From Enhydrobacter aerosaccus (GTDB taxonomy: Bacteria; Pseudomonadota; Alphaproteobacteria; Reyranellales; Reyranellaceae): a DNA stretch of 64,000 bases. Positions within the stretch are counted from its first letter, which is position 1. Every line of letters starts with the position of its first letter. The notes beneath the pieces were generated by a model. The model worked only from the letters and a program-made list of their open reading frames with translations, was not told the origin of the DNA and did no database searches. The stretch is from NCBI RefSeq assembly GCF_900167455.1, contig NZ_FUWJ01000005.1, positions 124,001 through 188,000 of the forward strand, given 5' to 3'. The position numbers were made by a program, and so were the translations under genes. Of this stretch, positions 1 through 9,384 are shown piece after piece.

Positions 1-266
1 GCGTCTGGGGATTGACCAAGGCCTTGGCCAAGGAGTTCGGGTCCAAGGGCATCACCGCCAATGCGATCTCGCCCGGCCCGATTGCGCCGGATGTCGAGGA
101 AAAGAACGCATCGGCACAGGCGCGACAGGAAATTCTGTCGCGTGTACCGGCTGGCCGCATGGGAGCGCCCAAGGAAGTCGCAGCCGCCGCCCGCCTGCTG
201 GTTTCGGACGACGGCGCCTATATCAACGGCCAGATGATCCAGGTAAACGGCGGCGCCGAAACCTAG
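1..266 (+). CDS. Short-chain dehydrogenase/reductase, C-terminal part (5' end outside window)
   Basis: Only the last 88 or so codons are present, with the reading frame entering at base 3. The fragment has the typical SDR C-terminal half: a helix reading LTKALAKEFG, then ITANAISPGPI (the N-A-I-x-P-G segment after the catalytic Tyr-Lys helix), then the closing GQMIQVNGG that marks FabG-like family members. SDR enzymes reduce or oxidise carbonyl or hydroxyl groups with NAD(P)H in the cytoplasm. The catalytic Ser, Tyr and Lys and the cofactor site lie outside the window, so the substrate cannot be judged. Its stop codon overlaps the stop of the convergent hydrolase gene by 4 bases. Confidence 0.85.
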   Translation, partial: VWGLTKALAKEFGSKGITANAISPGPIAPDVEEKNASAQARQEILSRVPAGRMGAPKEVAAAARLLVSDDGAYINGQMIQVNGGAET

Positions 267-2089
267 GAGTCGTCCGTCGGCAGCTCCAGCAGGCTCGCCT
301 GATCGCCGCCACTCACGATCGACAAAACGGGCGGTCGCCCATGGGGCGTCTGCACGAAGTGATCGGCATCGGCGCCCGCGATCGACAACCGGATCCGGCT
401 GCCCTTGGCGAACCGCCACGCCACAGGCAGCAGCGCAAACTTCAGAAGCTGCGGTTCTGCGATCGGCATCGGCCTGACATCGGCACGGGCAAAGGTGCGC
501 CAAGGCCAGGTGGTGCGATAATTGGGCGGACAGGACGCTTCGGCACGATGGATGGCACGGAGGACGCCCTCCGTGACGTAGCGTACCCTTCCGTCGCTTT
601 CGACTTCCGACAGATAGACGAACACCGACGCATCCGGTTCGCTCGAGGCCAGCCACAGGGACACGACGGGATGGCCGGCAATCTCCAGCGCCTCGTCGAG
701 CGGCTCCGTGGTGAAGCTCGGCAGCTTGGCTTCGCGCTCGGGCCAGTCCTCGTAATAGTTGGTCGCGTCGATGCCGGCGATCCGCTCGTAACGCGTCTGA
801 GACCCGCTGCCGGCGGTGAAATCCGATTCGTGGGAGTCCCAGACCGCATCCGCAGGTCGAGTCGATAGGAGCCGCCCGGCATGCGCAGTAAAGAAGCGCT
901 TGCTGCCGGTGACGGGCGGCCAGCTCTTGGTCCCACGCCACTCCTCGGCATGGACCGCGAAGTAGTGAATCGGGTCTTCCCGATCGAGCCCCGTCGCGCG
1001 TCGCATGAGATGATGATCGAAGAAGCGCAGGACCTCGCCCAATACTGGAAATTCCGGCTCTTGCTTGCTTCGCCACGGCGATGCGTTGACCCGAGCTCCA
1101 TGATCCCATGGCCCGAGCAGCACGCGCCGCTCGGGGTTGGGCAGAGAGAGAAAGCGCGACAGCACGCCGTTGGCATAGCCCGCCCCGTCCATCCAGCCGG
1201 AAATGGCATAGACGGCGACGTCCCGCGGTATCTGATCGAGATAGTGATAGGGACTGAATGAAGCCGAAGTGAAATCGGGATCGTAGGGCAGCGCATCGTC
1301 CCGGCATTTGAACTCGGTGATGAAGTCGGGCATGCGGAAGTTCGAGAGATGGCCCTTCACGGCGTCGCGCGCCAGCGATCCATCGCGGTCGTCGTCGACC
1401 GGCATCGGGCCCAGCAGGGCCGGATTGGCGAAGTAGGCAAACTGCGCACGGAGATCGCGGCGATCGTGATCGAGCGCCAGCATCAGTTCGTCATAGACCT
1501 GCGCCAGCCGCTTGATGAGCATGCCACCTGGATAATAGTTGTCGGCCCAGGTGTCCCAGACAGCGAAGAGCGGCGCGATAGCCTTCACGGCCTTGTGGCC
1601 GGTGCTGGCCAAGAAATCGCAGGCCGCACCGAGATAGGAGATTCCGGTCGCGCCAATCGCGCCGTCGCTCCAGGGCTGAGCCACGATCCAGTCGGCGATG
1701 ACGCGGTAGTCCTCCCGCTCGCGCGGCGACCGGAAGGAGTCTCGGGTACCGAAGGAGGCACCAGTGCCGCGCGCATCGACCACCACCAGCGCATAGCCGC
1801 GGGGCACGAACATGTCGCGATAGCGGTAGGTATTGGGGGAAGGTTCGACACCGTTCGCACCTCGGGCCAACTCGAACCGTCTGACGTAAGGCGTCAGGAT
1901 CAGGACCGTCGGCCAGCGCCGGGTTCGATCGCCGTTCGGCAGAAGCACGTCGACTGCCAGACGGCAGCCATCCGGCATGGTGACATAGACGGACTGCGGC
2001 GCTCCGATGGAGAATTCCGGCGTGCGTTCCGCCAGATATCGACTGGGCGGAATATGCCAAGCCCGCCCAAAATCGTCGCGATCCGCCAT
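263..2089 (-). CDS. CocE/NonD family hydrolase (X-Pro dipeptidyl-peptidase S15 type)
   Basis: A 608-residue serine hydrolase of the CocE / S15 superfamily, which cleaves esters or amides such as acylated small molecules. An N-terminal alpha/beta-hydrolase domain carries the oxyanion region VVVDARGTGASFG and the nucleophile elbow GISYLGA, with Ser151 as the likely nucleophile. The second half is the usual C-terminal beta-sandwich domain of the family. An open frame extends 31 codons upstream, but I chose the ATG at 2089 because AGGTGAGG lies just before it and the homologous region begins there. No signal peptide is evident. It is divergent from the Bug-type binding protein at 2215 across a region with two inverted repeats. 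A linked catabolic role is plausible, but the substrate is unknown. Confidence 0.88.
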   Translation of the reverse strand: MADRDDFGRAWHIPPSRYLAERTPEFSIGAPQSVYVTMPDGCRLAVDVLLPNGDRTRRWPTVLILTPYVRRFELARGANGVEPSPNTYRYRDMFVPRGYALVVVDARGTGASFGTRDSFRSPREREDYRVIADWIVAQPWSDGAIGATGISYLGAACDFLASTGHKAVKAIAPLFAVWDTWADNYYPGGMLIKRLAQVYDELMLALDHDRRDLRAQFAYFANPALLGPMPVDDDRDGSLARDAVKGHLSNFRMPDFITEFKCRDDALPYDPDFTSASFSPYHYLDQIPRDVAVYAISGWMDGAGYANGVLSRFLSLPNPERRVLLGPWDHGARVNASPWRSKQEPEFPVLGEVLRFFDHHLMRRATGLDREDPIHYFAVHAEEWRGTKSWPPVTGSKRFFTAHAGRLLSTRPADAVWDSHESDFTAGSGSQTRYERIAGIDATNYYEDWPEREAKLPSFTTEPLDEALEIAGHPVVSLWLASSEPDASVFVYLSEVESDGRVRYVTEGVLRAIHRAEASCPPNYRTTWPWRTFARADVRPMPIAEPQLLKFALLPVAWRFAKGSRIRLSIAGADADHFVQTPHGRPPVLSIVSGGDQASLLELPTDDS

Positions 2090-2143
2090 GATTACGCCCT
2101 CACCTGCTCCAAAATCCGCGGCAGTGTTCTCATTCAGTACGTG

Positions 2144-2183
2144 CACTTCGACTGAAGTGTTCGTATGTATACGGTCATACAAA
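2144..2183. promoter_or_regulatory. Two adjacent inverted repeats in a divergent promoter region
   Basis: CACTTC-GACT-GAAGTG (2144-2159) is a perfect 6-bp inverted repeat. It is followed directly by TTCGTATG-N8-CATACAAA (2160-2183), an 8-bp inverted repeat with one mismatch. Both lie between the start codons of the CocE-type hydrolase and the Bug-type binding protein. Their size and symmetry suit a dimeric regulator, for example of the GntR class. No regulator gene adjoins, so which protein binds is unknown. Confidence 0.4.
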
Positions 2184-2214
2184 TACCAATGAAGTTGACG
2201 TCAGGGAGGAAAAT

Positions 2215-3207
2215 GTGAAGTTCGTCTTGCCGCGCCGACGGGCGCTGATCCTGTCGGGTGGCGCACTTGCCGCGCCAATGCTGGCCTCAGGAATTGCCAG
2301 GGCCGCCGACGACTGGCCGAGCAAGCCGGTCAAATACATCAACAGCTTCCCCGCCGGCGGCCCGACCGACGCGCTGTCGCGCATCGTCTGCCAGAAGCTG
2401 TCGGAACTCAGTGGCCAGCAGTTCATCGTTGAGAATCGCGGTGGATCGGGCGGCAATGTCGGCGCCGATGCGATCGCCCACTCGCCGCCGGACGGCTACA
2501 CGATCGGCCTGCTGAGCGTGAGTTCACATGCCATTGCGCCCAGCCTCTACGCCAAGCTGCCGTTCAACGCAGACAAGGACTTCACGCCGGTGACCATGCT
2601 CTGGTCACTGCCGAATCTTCTGGTGGTGCGCAAGAGCCTCGGACCGAAGACGGTACCGGAACTGATCGCGCTCGCGAAGGAAAAGCCAGGCAAGCTCTCC
2701 TATGCCTCGTCCGGCTCGGGGACGACGGTGCACCTGAGCGGCGCCCTCTTCGTCTCGATGGCCAAGATCGACATCCTGCATGTGCCATATCGGGGCAGTG
2801 CGCCGGCTGTGCAGGATCTGCTGGCCGATCAGGTCGACATGATCTTCGACAACATCCCCGGATCGCTGGCCCAGATGGGTGGTGGCAAGGTATGGGGTCT
2901 CGCGGTAACCGGCACCGAACGCAGTCCGATGGCGCCCGATGTACCAGCCATGGCGGAGTTCCTGCCGGGCTACGACATCAACTCCTGGGGCGGTATCTGC
3001 GGGCCAGCCGGCCTGCCGCCGGCGATGGTCGAGAAGCTCAATGCCCTGACCAAGCAGGCCCTCGACAGCGACGACGTGAAGAAGGCCTATCTCAAGAATG
3101 GCGCAACGCCGCTTTGGAAGAGCGTCGCCGACACCGTCGCCTATCGCCGCAGCGAGGAGGCGCGATTCGCCCCCATCGTCAAAGCGTCGGGCGCCAAGGT
3201 CGATTGA
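2215..3207 (+). CDS. Bug/TctC-family tripartite tricarboxylate transporter substrate-binding protein
   Basis: A 330-residue periplasmic binding protein of the Bug family, the extracytoplasmic receptors of TTT transporters for carboxylates and related small molecules. The N-terminus has a twin-arginine-like export signal (PRRRALILSGGALAAP) ending near ARAADDWP. The mature protein starts with the family hallmark WPSKPVKYINSFPAGGPTD, which forms part of the carboxylate-binding loop, and later has GRNVGADAIA-like and PDGYTIGL segments. The start is GTG with GGGAGG five bases upstream. No TctA or TctB membrane partner is next to it, which is common for orphan Bug genes. Divergence from the CocE-type hydrolase suggests uptake of that enzyme's substrate or product; this is inference. 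Confidence 0.92.
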   Translation: MKFVLPRRRALILSGGALAAPMLASGIARAADDWPSKPVKYINSFPAGGPTDALSRIVCQKLSELSGQQFIVENRGGSGGNVGADAIAHSPPDGYTIGLLSVSSHAIAPSLYAKLPFNADKDFTPVTMLWSLPNLLVVRKSLGPKTVPELIALAKEKPGKLSYASSGSGTTVHLSGALFVSMAKIDILHVPYRGSAPAVQDLLADQVDMIFDNIPGSLAQMGGGKVWGLAVTGTERSPMAPDVPAMAEFLPGYDINSWGGICGPAGLPPAMVEKLNALTKQALDSDDVKKAYLKNGATPLWKSVADTVAYRRSEEARFAPIVKASGAKVD

Positions 3208-3279
3208 AGAACTGCGACCGGGCAGGCAACCTTCTGCAAGGGGCGTCATTCCTCCGCTGAACCAGTGAGAGGAATGACC

Positions 3280-3795
3280 ATGTACCGAACCCTGTTGCCT
3301 GTCTTGTTTGTCGCCTTCGGATTGCTGAGCCCGGCCTACGCCCAGCAATGGAAGGACTATCAGCCGCGGGGCGAGGGTTACCGTGTCGAATTTCCAGGCA
3401 CACCGACGGAGGATACACGTCGTACCTCCACCAATGCTGGCGTCATCGAGTCCCACACTTCGGCCTTGAGCATCGGTAACCAGACTTTCATCACCGTGCG
3501 TTCCGAGTATCCGTCGACGATGACCATGGGCGATCCTGAAACCAATCTCGATCGTGCCGGTGCTGGCAGTATCCAGAGGGCCAACGGAACATTACGGCGG
3601 CAAGAGCGGCTGACGGTCGGGGATGCACCCGCACGACATCTCGTGATCGATATTCCTGGCAGCAACCAGGTCGCCGATACCCTCCTGGTGATGCAGGACC
3701 ACCGCCTGATCCAGGCGGTCTATGTCGGTCCTGCCGCCGTGCAGGAAGCGCCAGAGGCCCGGCGCTTCCTGTCGTCGTTCGCGCTCGTGCGCTGA
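3280..3795 (+). CDS. Small secreted protein of unknown function
   Basis: A 171-residue protein with a clear Sec signal peptide (MYRTLLPVLFVAFGLLSPAYA, cleavage before QQWKDY). The mature part begins QQWKDYQPRGEGYRVEFPG, a pattern found in small exported proteins of alphaproteobacteria that have no assigned function. I see no catalytic motif and no cysteine pair. ATG 3280 was preferred over the in-frame GTG 3265 and ATG 3274 because GAGAGG lies seven bases before it and the signal peptide then starts correctly. It follows the Bug gene by about 70 bases and may share its transcript. A hairpin at its 3' end separates it from the convergent aldehyde dehydrogenase gene. Confidence 0.8.
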   Translation: MYRTLLPVLFVAFGLLSPAYAQQWKDYQPRGEGYRVEFPGTPTEDTRRTSTNAGVIESHTSALSIGNQTFITVRSEYPSTMTMGDPETNLDRAGAGSIQRANGTLRRQERLTVGDAPARHLVIDIPGSNQVADTLLVMQDHRLIQAVYVGPAAVQEAPEARRFLSSFALVR

Positions 3796-3819
3796 GCGCT
3801 CGGCTTACATGCCGAGCGC
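3796..3819. terminator. Bidirectional terminator-like hairpin
   Basis: GCGCTCGGC-TTACAT-GCCGAGCGC forms a perfect 9-bp stem with a 6-base loop exactly between two convergent genes. The loop contains the stop codon of the leftward aldehyde dehydrogenase gene. There is no long T run, so termination strength is uncertain. Confidence 0.55.
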
Positions 3820-5244
3820 GGTCACGAATTTGGTGTTGAGGTAAGCCTCGAGCGCCTCGACACCGCCTTCCGAGCCGTAGCCCGAATCCTTGATGCCGCC
3901 GAACGGCACCTCGGGCAGGGCCAGACCGTGATGGTTGATCGACACCATGCCGCTTTCGAAGGCGGCGCCGACCTGAGCCATCGTCCTGCTGTTCCTGGTG
4001 TAGGCATAAGCCGCCAATCCCCAGTCGAGGCGATTGGCCTCCTTCATCACGCCGTCGAAATCCTTGAACGGCGTGATCGGAGCGAGTGGGCCGAACGGCT
4101 CCTCGTTCATGATCTTGGCGTTGAGCGGCACATCGGTCATCACCGTCGGCTCATAGAAGTAGCCCTTGTTGCCCTTGCGCTGCCCGCCGGTCTGGATCTT
4201 CGCTCCCTTCGAGATCGCATCGCTCACGATTGAGTCCATCGCATGCAGGCGGCGCTCCGCCACCAGCGGCCCCATCTTGGTCTCGGCCTCGAGCCCGTTG
4301 CCGACCTTCAGGTTCTTGGCGAAGGTGGTGAAGCGCTCCACGAACTCGGGATAGACCTTCTCGTGCACCAGGAACCGCGTCGGCGCCACGCACACCTGGC
4401 CGGCGTTGCGGAACTTGTTGGCGCCCAGCACATTCACGGCCTGCTCGAGATCGGCATCCTCAAACACGATCGCCGGAGCATGGCCACCCAGTTCCATGGT
4501 GACGCGCTTCATGTGCGCGCCGGCCAGCGACGCCAGCTGCTTGCCGACCGGCGTCGAGCCGGTGAAGGTGATCTTCTTGATGACCGGATGCGGGATCAGA
4601 TACTGGCTGATCTCCGACGGCACGCCGTAGACGAGCTGGATCACGCCCGCCGGCACGCCGGCATCGACGAAGGCCTTGATGAGTTGCGCGCAGGAACCTG
4701 GCGTATCTTCCGGTCCCTTGATGATGATGGAGCAGCCCGTGGCGATGGCGGCGGAGGCCTTGCGCACGACCTGATTGATCGGGAAGTTCCAAGGCGTGAA
4801 GGCCGCGACCGGGCCGACCGGTTCCTTCATCACGAGCTGATGAATGTTCTCGCCCCGCGCCGGAACGATGCGCCCGTACGTGCGCCGGCCCTCCTCGGCC
4901 ATCCAATCGATGATGTCGGCGGCGAGATTGGTCTCGATCTTGGCCTCGTACAGCGGCTTGCCCTGCTCCATCGTCATGATCGCGGCGATATCATCGAGCC
5001 GCTGGCGCATCAGCTCGGCTGCCTTGCGCATGATCTTGTAGCGCTCGAAGGCCGGAACCTTCTTCCATTGCCGGAAGCCCTTGTCGGCCGCCGCCAGGGC
5101 GCGATCGAGATCCGAGGTCTCGGCATGGGCAACCTGGCCGATCACTTCCTCGGTCGCCGGATTGACGATGGGAATCGTCCGCCCGTTCGCGCCCTTGGTC
5201 CAGGCGCCATCGATCATCAGGGAGACATCACTATAGGTGGTCAT
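3805..5244 (-). CDS. gabD: NAD(P)-dependent aldehyde dehydrogenase, succinate-semialdehyde dehydrogenase-like
   Basis: A 479-residue aldehyde dehydrogenase closest in pattern to GabD, which oxidises succinate semialdehyde to succinate. The catalytic glutamate is Glu251 in [12 protein letters not shown] and the nucleophile is Cys285 in [12 protein letters not shown]. The cofactor site [13 protein letters not shown] and the FTGSTPVGK segment are intact, and the C-terminus has [18 protein letters not shown]. The start is ATG 5244, preceded by AAGGAGG. A 20-codon upstream extension of the frame is ignored. It lies 20 bases downstream of the UraD-UraH fusion on the same strand, so the two are probably co-transcribed. 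That context could mean a different semialdehyde substrate, so the gabD name is provisional. Confidence 0.85.
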   Translation of the reverse strand: MTTYSDVSLMIDGAWTKGANGRTIPIVNPATEEVIGQVAHAETSDLDRALAAADKGFRQWKKVPAFERYKIMRKAAELMRQRLDDIAAIMTMEQGKPLYEAKIETNLAADIIDWMAEEGRRTYGRIVPARGENIHQLVMKEPVGPVAAFTPWNFPINQVVRKASAAIATGCSIIIKGPEDTPGSCAQLIKAFVDAGVPAGVIQLVYGVPSEISQYLIPHPVIKKITFTGSTPVGKQLASLAGAHMKRVTMELGGHAPAIVFEDADLEQAVNVLGANKFRNAGQVCVAPTRFLVHEKVYPEFVERFTTFAKNLKVGNGLEAETKMGPLVAERRLHAMDSIVSDAISKGAKIQTGGQRKGNKGYFYEPTVMTDVPLNAKIMNEEPFGPLAPITPFKDFDGVMKEANRLDWGLAAYAYTRNSRTMAQVGAAFESGMVSINHHGLALPEVPFGGIKDSGYGSEGGVEALEAYLNTKFVTALGM

Positions 5245-5264
5245 TGGCTTCCTCCTTGTTTTCC

Positions 5265-6146
5265 CTAGCTTCCGCGATAGGTCGAATAGCTCCAGGGCGT
5301 ACACAGCAACGGGACGTGATAATGCCCCTCGGGCTCGGCAATCGAAAAGCGCAAAGGCACGATATCGAGGAATGGCGGATCTCCGCCTTCCACAGCCCTA
5401 TTCCGATAGTGGTCACCGACGGCAAAACGCAGTTCGTAGCGACCGATCGGCAGCGGCTTACCGGCGATCAAGGGAGCGTCGGTGCGCCCGTCGGCATTCG
5501 TCACGGTGCGTGCGATTCGGTAAGCCCCGTCGCCCGCCAGTTCATAGAGCTCGACGCCCATGCCGGCAGCAGGGCGCCCCACATGTGTGTCGAGCACATG
5601 AGTGCTGAGGCGCCCAGTCACCTTGGGCATGCCGTCCCCGATCACGGCATCGGCCAGCCGCAGCCGCGTGATGTAGAAGATCTCCTGCAGGGCTGTCGTG
5701 AATTCGACATCCTGCTCGTGCTTCAGGCGACGCTCGAACTGACGCAGGATCGAGTCGCGCGTATGCCGCCGCACACAGATGATGAACGGAAAGCCGAACT
5801 TGGCCTTGTAGGCATCGTTGAGGCTGTGAAAAAGCCTGAACTCCTCGTCCGACAAGGCATCCAGCCCGGCACTTGCCTGTTCGTGTCGCGACTCGACGGT
5901 AATGTCGCCAGCGCGGGCCGCCTTTCCGGCCAGGTCGGGATGGTTGCGGACGAAGCCGAGCTGCGTCTCATGGGGCGCGGCTCGGACCGCCTCCATCATC
6001 GCCGCGTGCAGCGCGGTCACCGTGGCGAACGGCCCCTTCGCATGGGCCGCCGCCGCAACCCACGGGGCAAGCTCGAACGTCGGGCCCACCACCGCTTCGA
6101 AGGCCGGCAGGGCCATGCCGTTGAGGTCTGAAAGGCTCACAACCAT
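5265..6146 (-). CDS. Fused OHCU decarboxylase and 5-hydroxyisourate hydrolase (UraD-UraH)
   Basis: A 293-residue fusion for the two steps after urate oxidase: hydroxyisourate hydrolysis and decarboxylation of OHCU to allantoin. Residues 1 to about 166 are the all-helical UraD domain, with [21 protein letters not shown] and the substrate-site segment [10 protein letters not shown]. Residues about 179-293 are the transthyretin-like UraH domain, with [14 protein letters not shown] and the diagnostic C-terminal tetrapeptide YRGS. Both domains look complete, so both activities are expected in the cytoplasm. No urate oxidase or allantoinase gene adjoins. It is divergent from the ABC operon that starts at 6241, which raises the possibility that the transporter carries a purine or ureide. 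That link is inference only. Confidence 0.93.
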   Translation of the reverse strand: MVVSLSDLNGMALPAFEAVVGPTFELAPWVAAAAHAKGPFATVTALHAAMMEAVRAAPHETQLGFVRNHPDLAGKAARAGDITVESRHEQASAGLDALSDEEFRLFHSLNDAYKAKFGFPFIICVRRHTRDSILRQFERRLKHEQDVEFTTALQEIFYITRLRLADAVIGDGMPKVTGRLSTHVLDTHVGRPAAGMGVELYELAGDGAYRIARTVTNADGRTDAPLIAGKPLPIGRYELRFAVGDHYRNRAVEGGDPPFLDIVPLRFSIAEPEGHYHVPLLCTPWSYSTYRGS

Positions 6147-6240
6147 GTCGGTCGACCTAGCATGGCGGCGCGACCGTCTCTATAGTCCGGCCAGCCAAAA
6201 ACAGGGGCCGCAGAGGTCCGCCGAATACAGGGAGGGTCAG

Positions 6241-7494
6241 ATGACCAACCAGATCCGCTTCACCCGTCGTCATTTGGGCCGAGCCGCCTTGGCCGGAGCC
6301 GCCGTCATCGGCGCGCCGTTGCCACTGCGCCATGCCCTCGCCCAGTCTGGTTCCGGTGACCTCAAGGTCGCCGTGCTGCTGCCGACATCGGGTACCCAGG
6401 CGCAGATCGGACAGGCTTGCAAGCGCGGTTCCGACGTGGCCAACGCGGTGTTCGCCGACATGAAGATGCCGGTGAAGCTCGACGTGGTGAATTACGACAC
6501 GGAAACCAAGCCCGACGTCGCCCGGACCCAGGCAGAAAAGGCCATCGAGGCCGGCGCCCATGTCCTGATCGGCGCCTTCGATTCGGGCCAGACGATCGCC
6601 ATTGCCCAGGTCGCCGAACAGCGCGGCATTCCCCTGATCGTCAATATCGCCGCCGCGCCACAGATCACGGAACAGGGCTACAAGTTCGTGGTCCGCAACT
6701 TCCCCACCGCGCCGATGCTGATCTCCGGCGCCTTTGCCCTGCACAAGGAAATCTTCAAGGCCTCGGGCGTCACGCCCAAAACTGCGGTGCTCATGAGCAT
6801 CAACGACACGTTCGGGACCTCGATGGTCGGCGGCATCAAGGCGATGTTCCCCAAGCTCGACATGCCGTACCAGCTCGTCGACATCATCACCTACGATCCC
6901 GCCGCCAAGGATCTCTCGGTCGAAGTCGCCAAGGCCAAGGCGACCAAGGCCGACATGCTCATGCCGGTCAGCCGCCTGAACGACGCCAAGCTGATGATCC
7001 AGGAGATGGTCAAGCAGCGCTGGGAGCCGATGGCCATCATGAACCCAGGTGCGCCCGGCCTGTACGAGCAGGACTTCCTCAAGACCATGGGCAAGTACGG
7101 CGACTTCCATATCTCGAACGTGCCGTGGCTCGATCCCAAATCGGCCATGACGCAGTCACTGGAGAAGCAGCACGCCGCCAAGTTCGCCAGCGACCAGCTC
7201 GACCTCAACGGTGGCTTCACCTTCGAGGCGATGCTGATCGCGGCGCAAGCCTGGCTGGCCGCCAAGTCGACCAAGGCCGACGCCCTGATGGCGGCGCTGC
7301 GCGGCCTGAAGATCGATCAGCACGTCATGGTCGGTGGTCCGATCCAGTTCGATGCCAAGGGCCAGAACGTCAATATCGTGGCGGCGGCGGTGCAGAACCT
7401 GAAGCGCAAGCCGACGGTGGTGATGCCGAAGGCCTCTGCGGCAGCCGATCTGGTCTTCCCGGAGCCGGGCTGGAACGACAAGCGCCGGACGTGA
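6241..7494 (+). CDS. ABC transporter periplasmic substrate-binding protein, branched-chain amino acid (LivK) family
   Basis: A 417-residue type I periplasmic binding protein. It opens with a twin-arginine-type signal (FTRRHLGRAALAGAAVIG, then HALAQSGSG). The mature part begins DLKVAVLLPTSGTQAQIGQ, typical of the LivK/HAAT family that binds amino acids, amides or aromatic acids. The start is ATG 6241 with GGGAGG just upstream; a longer in-frame extension reaches back into the divergent gene and is rejected. It is the first gene of a five-gene operon (binding protein, two permeases, two ATPases). The substrate cannot be read from sequence. Divergence from the UraD-UraH gene makes a nitrogen compound worth testing. 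Confidence 0.93.
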   Translation: MTNQIRFTRRHLGRAALAGAAVIGAPLPLRHALAQSGSGDLKVAVLLPTSGTQAQIGQACKRGSDVANAVFADMKMPVKLDVVNYDTETKPDVARTQAEKAIEAGAHVLIGAFDSGQTIAIAQVAEQRGIPLIVNIAAAPQITEQGYKFVVRNFPTAPMLISGAFALHKEIFKASGVTPKTAVLMSINDTFGTSMVGGIKAMFPKLDMPYQLVDIITYDPAAKDLSVEVAKAKATKADMLMPVSRLNDAKLMIQEMVKQRWEPMAIMNPGAPGLYEQDFLKTMGKYGDFHISNVPWLDPKSAMTQSLEKQHAAKFASDQLDLNGGFTFEAMLIAAQAWLAAKSTKADALMAALRGLKIDQHVMVGGPIQFDAKGQNVNIVAAAVQNLKRKPTVVMPKASAAADLVFPEPGWNDKRRT

Positions 7495-7507
7495 TCACGC
7501 TGTCATC

Positions 7508-8389
7508 TTGACGTCGGACTTCCTCCTCTCACTCGCCCAGGCGATCACCAAGGGCCTGCTCACCGGCATGGTGTACGGGCTGATGGCGCTCGGGCTCTCG
7601 GTCATTTTCGGTGTCATGCGCGTCGTCAACTTTGCGCATGGCGAGATGATGGTCGTGGGCATGTATCTCGCCTGGGCGGGCTTCGAGTATCTGCAGGTGT
7701 CGCCGCTGATCAGCCTGCCGGTGATCGCGGTGGTCTTCTTCGTGGCCGGGTATGCCCTGCAGCGCAGCGTGATATCACCGTTCATCGGGCGGCCCGAGCA
7801 CCAGCAATTCCTGCTGTTGCTCGGCATTGCGCTGGTGCTGGTGAATGTCTGCCTCGCTGTCGTCGGCCCGGATTCCCGCGGCGTGCAGCTCGACTCCCAG
7901 TTCGACTCGTACGAATTCGGCCCGCTGGTGCTGGATGCCGTTCGCCTGCACGCCGCCATCGCCGCGGTGGCCATCGCGGGCCTGCTGTGGCTGTTCTTCA
8001 CCCATACCCGAATCGGCAAGTCGATCCGTGCCGCCGCCGACAACAACATGGGCGCCCTGGTGGTCGGCCTGAACGTGAAGCGCCTCTATGCGATCACGTT
8101 CGGAGTCGGTGCCGCCTGCGTCGGCGCGGCCGGTGCCCTGATGATCACCATCATTCCGGTGACCCCCTTCCTTGCCGCGGAGTACACGCTGCTCGCCTTC
8201 ATTATCGTCATCGTGGGCGGGCTTGGCAGCATGACCGGCGCCCTGCTGGGCGGGTTGCTGATTGGCGTCAGCGAGGCCGTCGCCGGCCTGCTGGTCGACC
8301 CGTCGCTCAAGAGCATGTTCAGCTTCGGTCTTCTCATCCTGGTCCTGCTGTTGCGTCCGCAGGGACTGACGGGCAAGCGCAACCCATGA
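7508..8389 (+). CDS. livH: Branched-chain amino acid-type ABC transporter permease, LivH family
   Basis: A 293-residue inner-membrane permease with about eight hydrophobic segments. It has the LivH signature VYGLMALGLSVIFGVMRVVNFAHGEMMVVG near the N-terminus (residues about 20-50) and the EAA-like cytoplasmic loop IGKSIRAAADNNMGALVVGLNV. The start is TTG 7508, chosen because the first transmembrane segment would be lost from the next ATG. No strong ribosome site precedes it, so translation may depend on the binding-protein gene that ends 13 bases upstream. Its stop overlaps the start of the LivM gene in an ATGA arrangement. Confidence 0.92.
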   Translation: MTSDFLLSLAQAITKGLLTGMVYGLMALGLSVIFGVMRVVNFAHGEMMVVGMYLAWAGFEYLQVSPLISLPVIAVVFFVAGYALQRSVISPFIGRPEHQQFLLLLGIALVLVNVCLAVVGPDSRGVQLDSQFDSYEFGPLVLDAVRLHAAIAAVAIAGLLWLFFTHTRIGKSIRAAADNNMGALVVGLNVKRLYAITFGVGAACVGAAGALMITIIPVTPFLAAEYTLLAFIIVIVGGLGSMTGALLGGLLIGVSEAVAGLLVDPSLKSMFSFGLLILVLLLRPQGLTGKRNP

Positions 8390-9384
8390 TGCTCCTCCGC
8401 CGACTGATCCACGGCGTAGCGCCACGGATTCTCTGGGTGCTGGTCGCGCTGCTGGCGTTGCTGCTGGTGGCACCGGCCGTGCTCGACAAATACGGCCTGT
8501 CGGTCCTGATCCTGGTGCTCTACTTCGCCTATGTCGGCCAAGCCTGGAACATCATGATGGGCTTCGCTGGCCAGTTGTCACTTGGTCACGCGCTCTATGC
8601 CGGTCTCGGAGGCTACGTTGCCGCTGGCCTGTTCACGCATTACGGCATCGGCCCCTGGGCCGGAGCCTTCGCCGCTGCGGCGGCCGCAGCCCTTGCCGGC
8701 GCGATCGTCGGCTATCTCGGCTTCCGCTTCTCGCTCGCCGGCGTCTATTTCGCCCTGCTCACCATCGCCTTCGGCGAGTTCACCCGCATCGCCTTCGACC
8801 ACCTCGATTGGTTCGGCGCCTCGGGCGGGCTGTTCCTCAAGGTCGATGTGGCACCCAATCCATTCGACCTGCGCGGCGGACCGCTGCTGTTCTATTATGT
8901 GATCCTGGCGCTTGCCGCCGGCACCTTCATCCTCTGCCGGCTGCTGCTGGAAAGCCGGCTGGGCCGCTACTGGCTCGCCATCCGCGAGGACGCCGAAGCG
9001 GCGCAGGCCGTCGGCGTGCCGGTGCTGCGCTACAAGATGCTGGCCATCACCATTTCAGCCGCCCTCACCTCCTTGGCCGGAGTCTGGAACGCCTTTTACT
9101 ACAACAACCTGTTTCCGGAGACGGCCTTCGGAATGGGGAGGTCGATCGAGATTACGCTGGCGCCCATCATCGGCGGCCTCGGGACGCTGTTCGGCCCGGT
9201 CGTCGGTGCGGTCGTCCTCACCGGTCTGGGCGAGGTCTTCACCGACCTCGGCGATGCGCTTGGCATCCCGGGCATCAAGCAGATCTTTTACGGCATCGCC
9301 CTGTTGGCGATCGTGATGTATCGCCCGGCTGGCATCTGGCCCTGGCTGGCCGCGCGCCTGGGTATCGGGGAGCATCGCCAATGA
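8386..9384 (+). CDS. livM: Branched-chain amino acid-type ABC transporter permease, LivM family
   Basis: A 332-residue permease that pairs with LivH in the membrane. It has a long hydrophobic N-terminus (ILWVLVALLALLLVAPAVL) and the LivM hallmark AWNIMMGFAGQLSLGHALYAGLGGYVAA, here spanning roughly residues 50-80. The coupling loop reads LAIREDAEAAQAVGVPVLRYK. Start ATG 8386 overlaps the preceding stop by four bases, which points to coupled translation. The stop in turn overlaps the start of the first ATPase gene. Nothing unusual is seen in its length or composition. Confidence 0.92.
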   Translation: MMLLRRLIHGVAPRILWVLVALLALLLVAPAVLDKYGLSVLILVLYFAYVGQAWNIMMGFAGQLSLGHALYAGLGGYVAAGLFTHYGIGPWAGAFAAAAAAALAGAIVGYLGFRFSLAGVYFALLTIAFGEFTRIAFDHLDWFGASGGLFLKVDVAPNPFDLRGGPLLFYYVILALAAGTFILCRLLLESRLGRYWLAIREDAEAAQAVGVPVLRYKMLAITISAALTSLAGVWNAFYYNNLFPETAFGMGRSIEITLAPIIGGLGTLFGPVVGAVVLTGLGEVFTDLGDALGIPGIKQIFYGIALLAIVMYRPAGIWPWLAARLGIGEHRQ

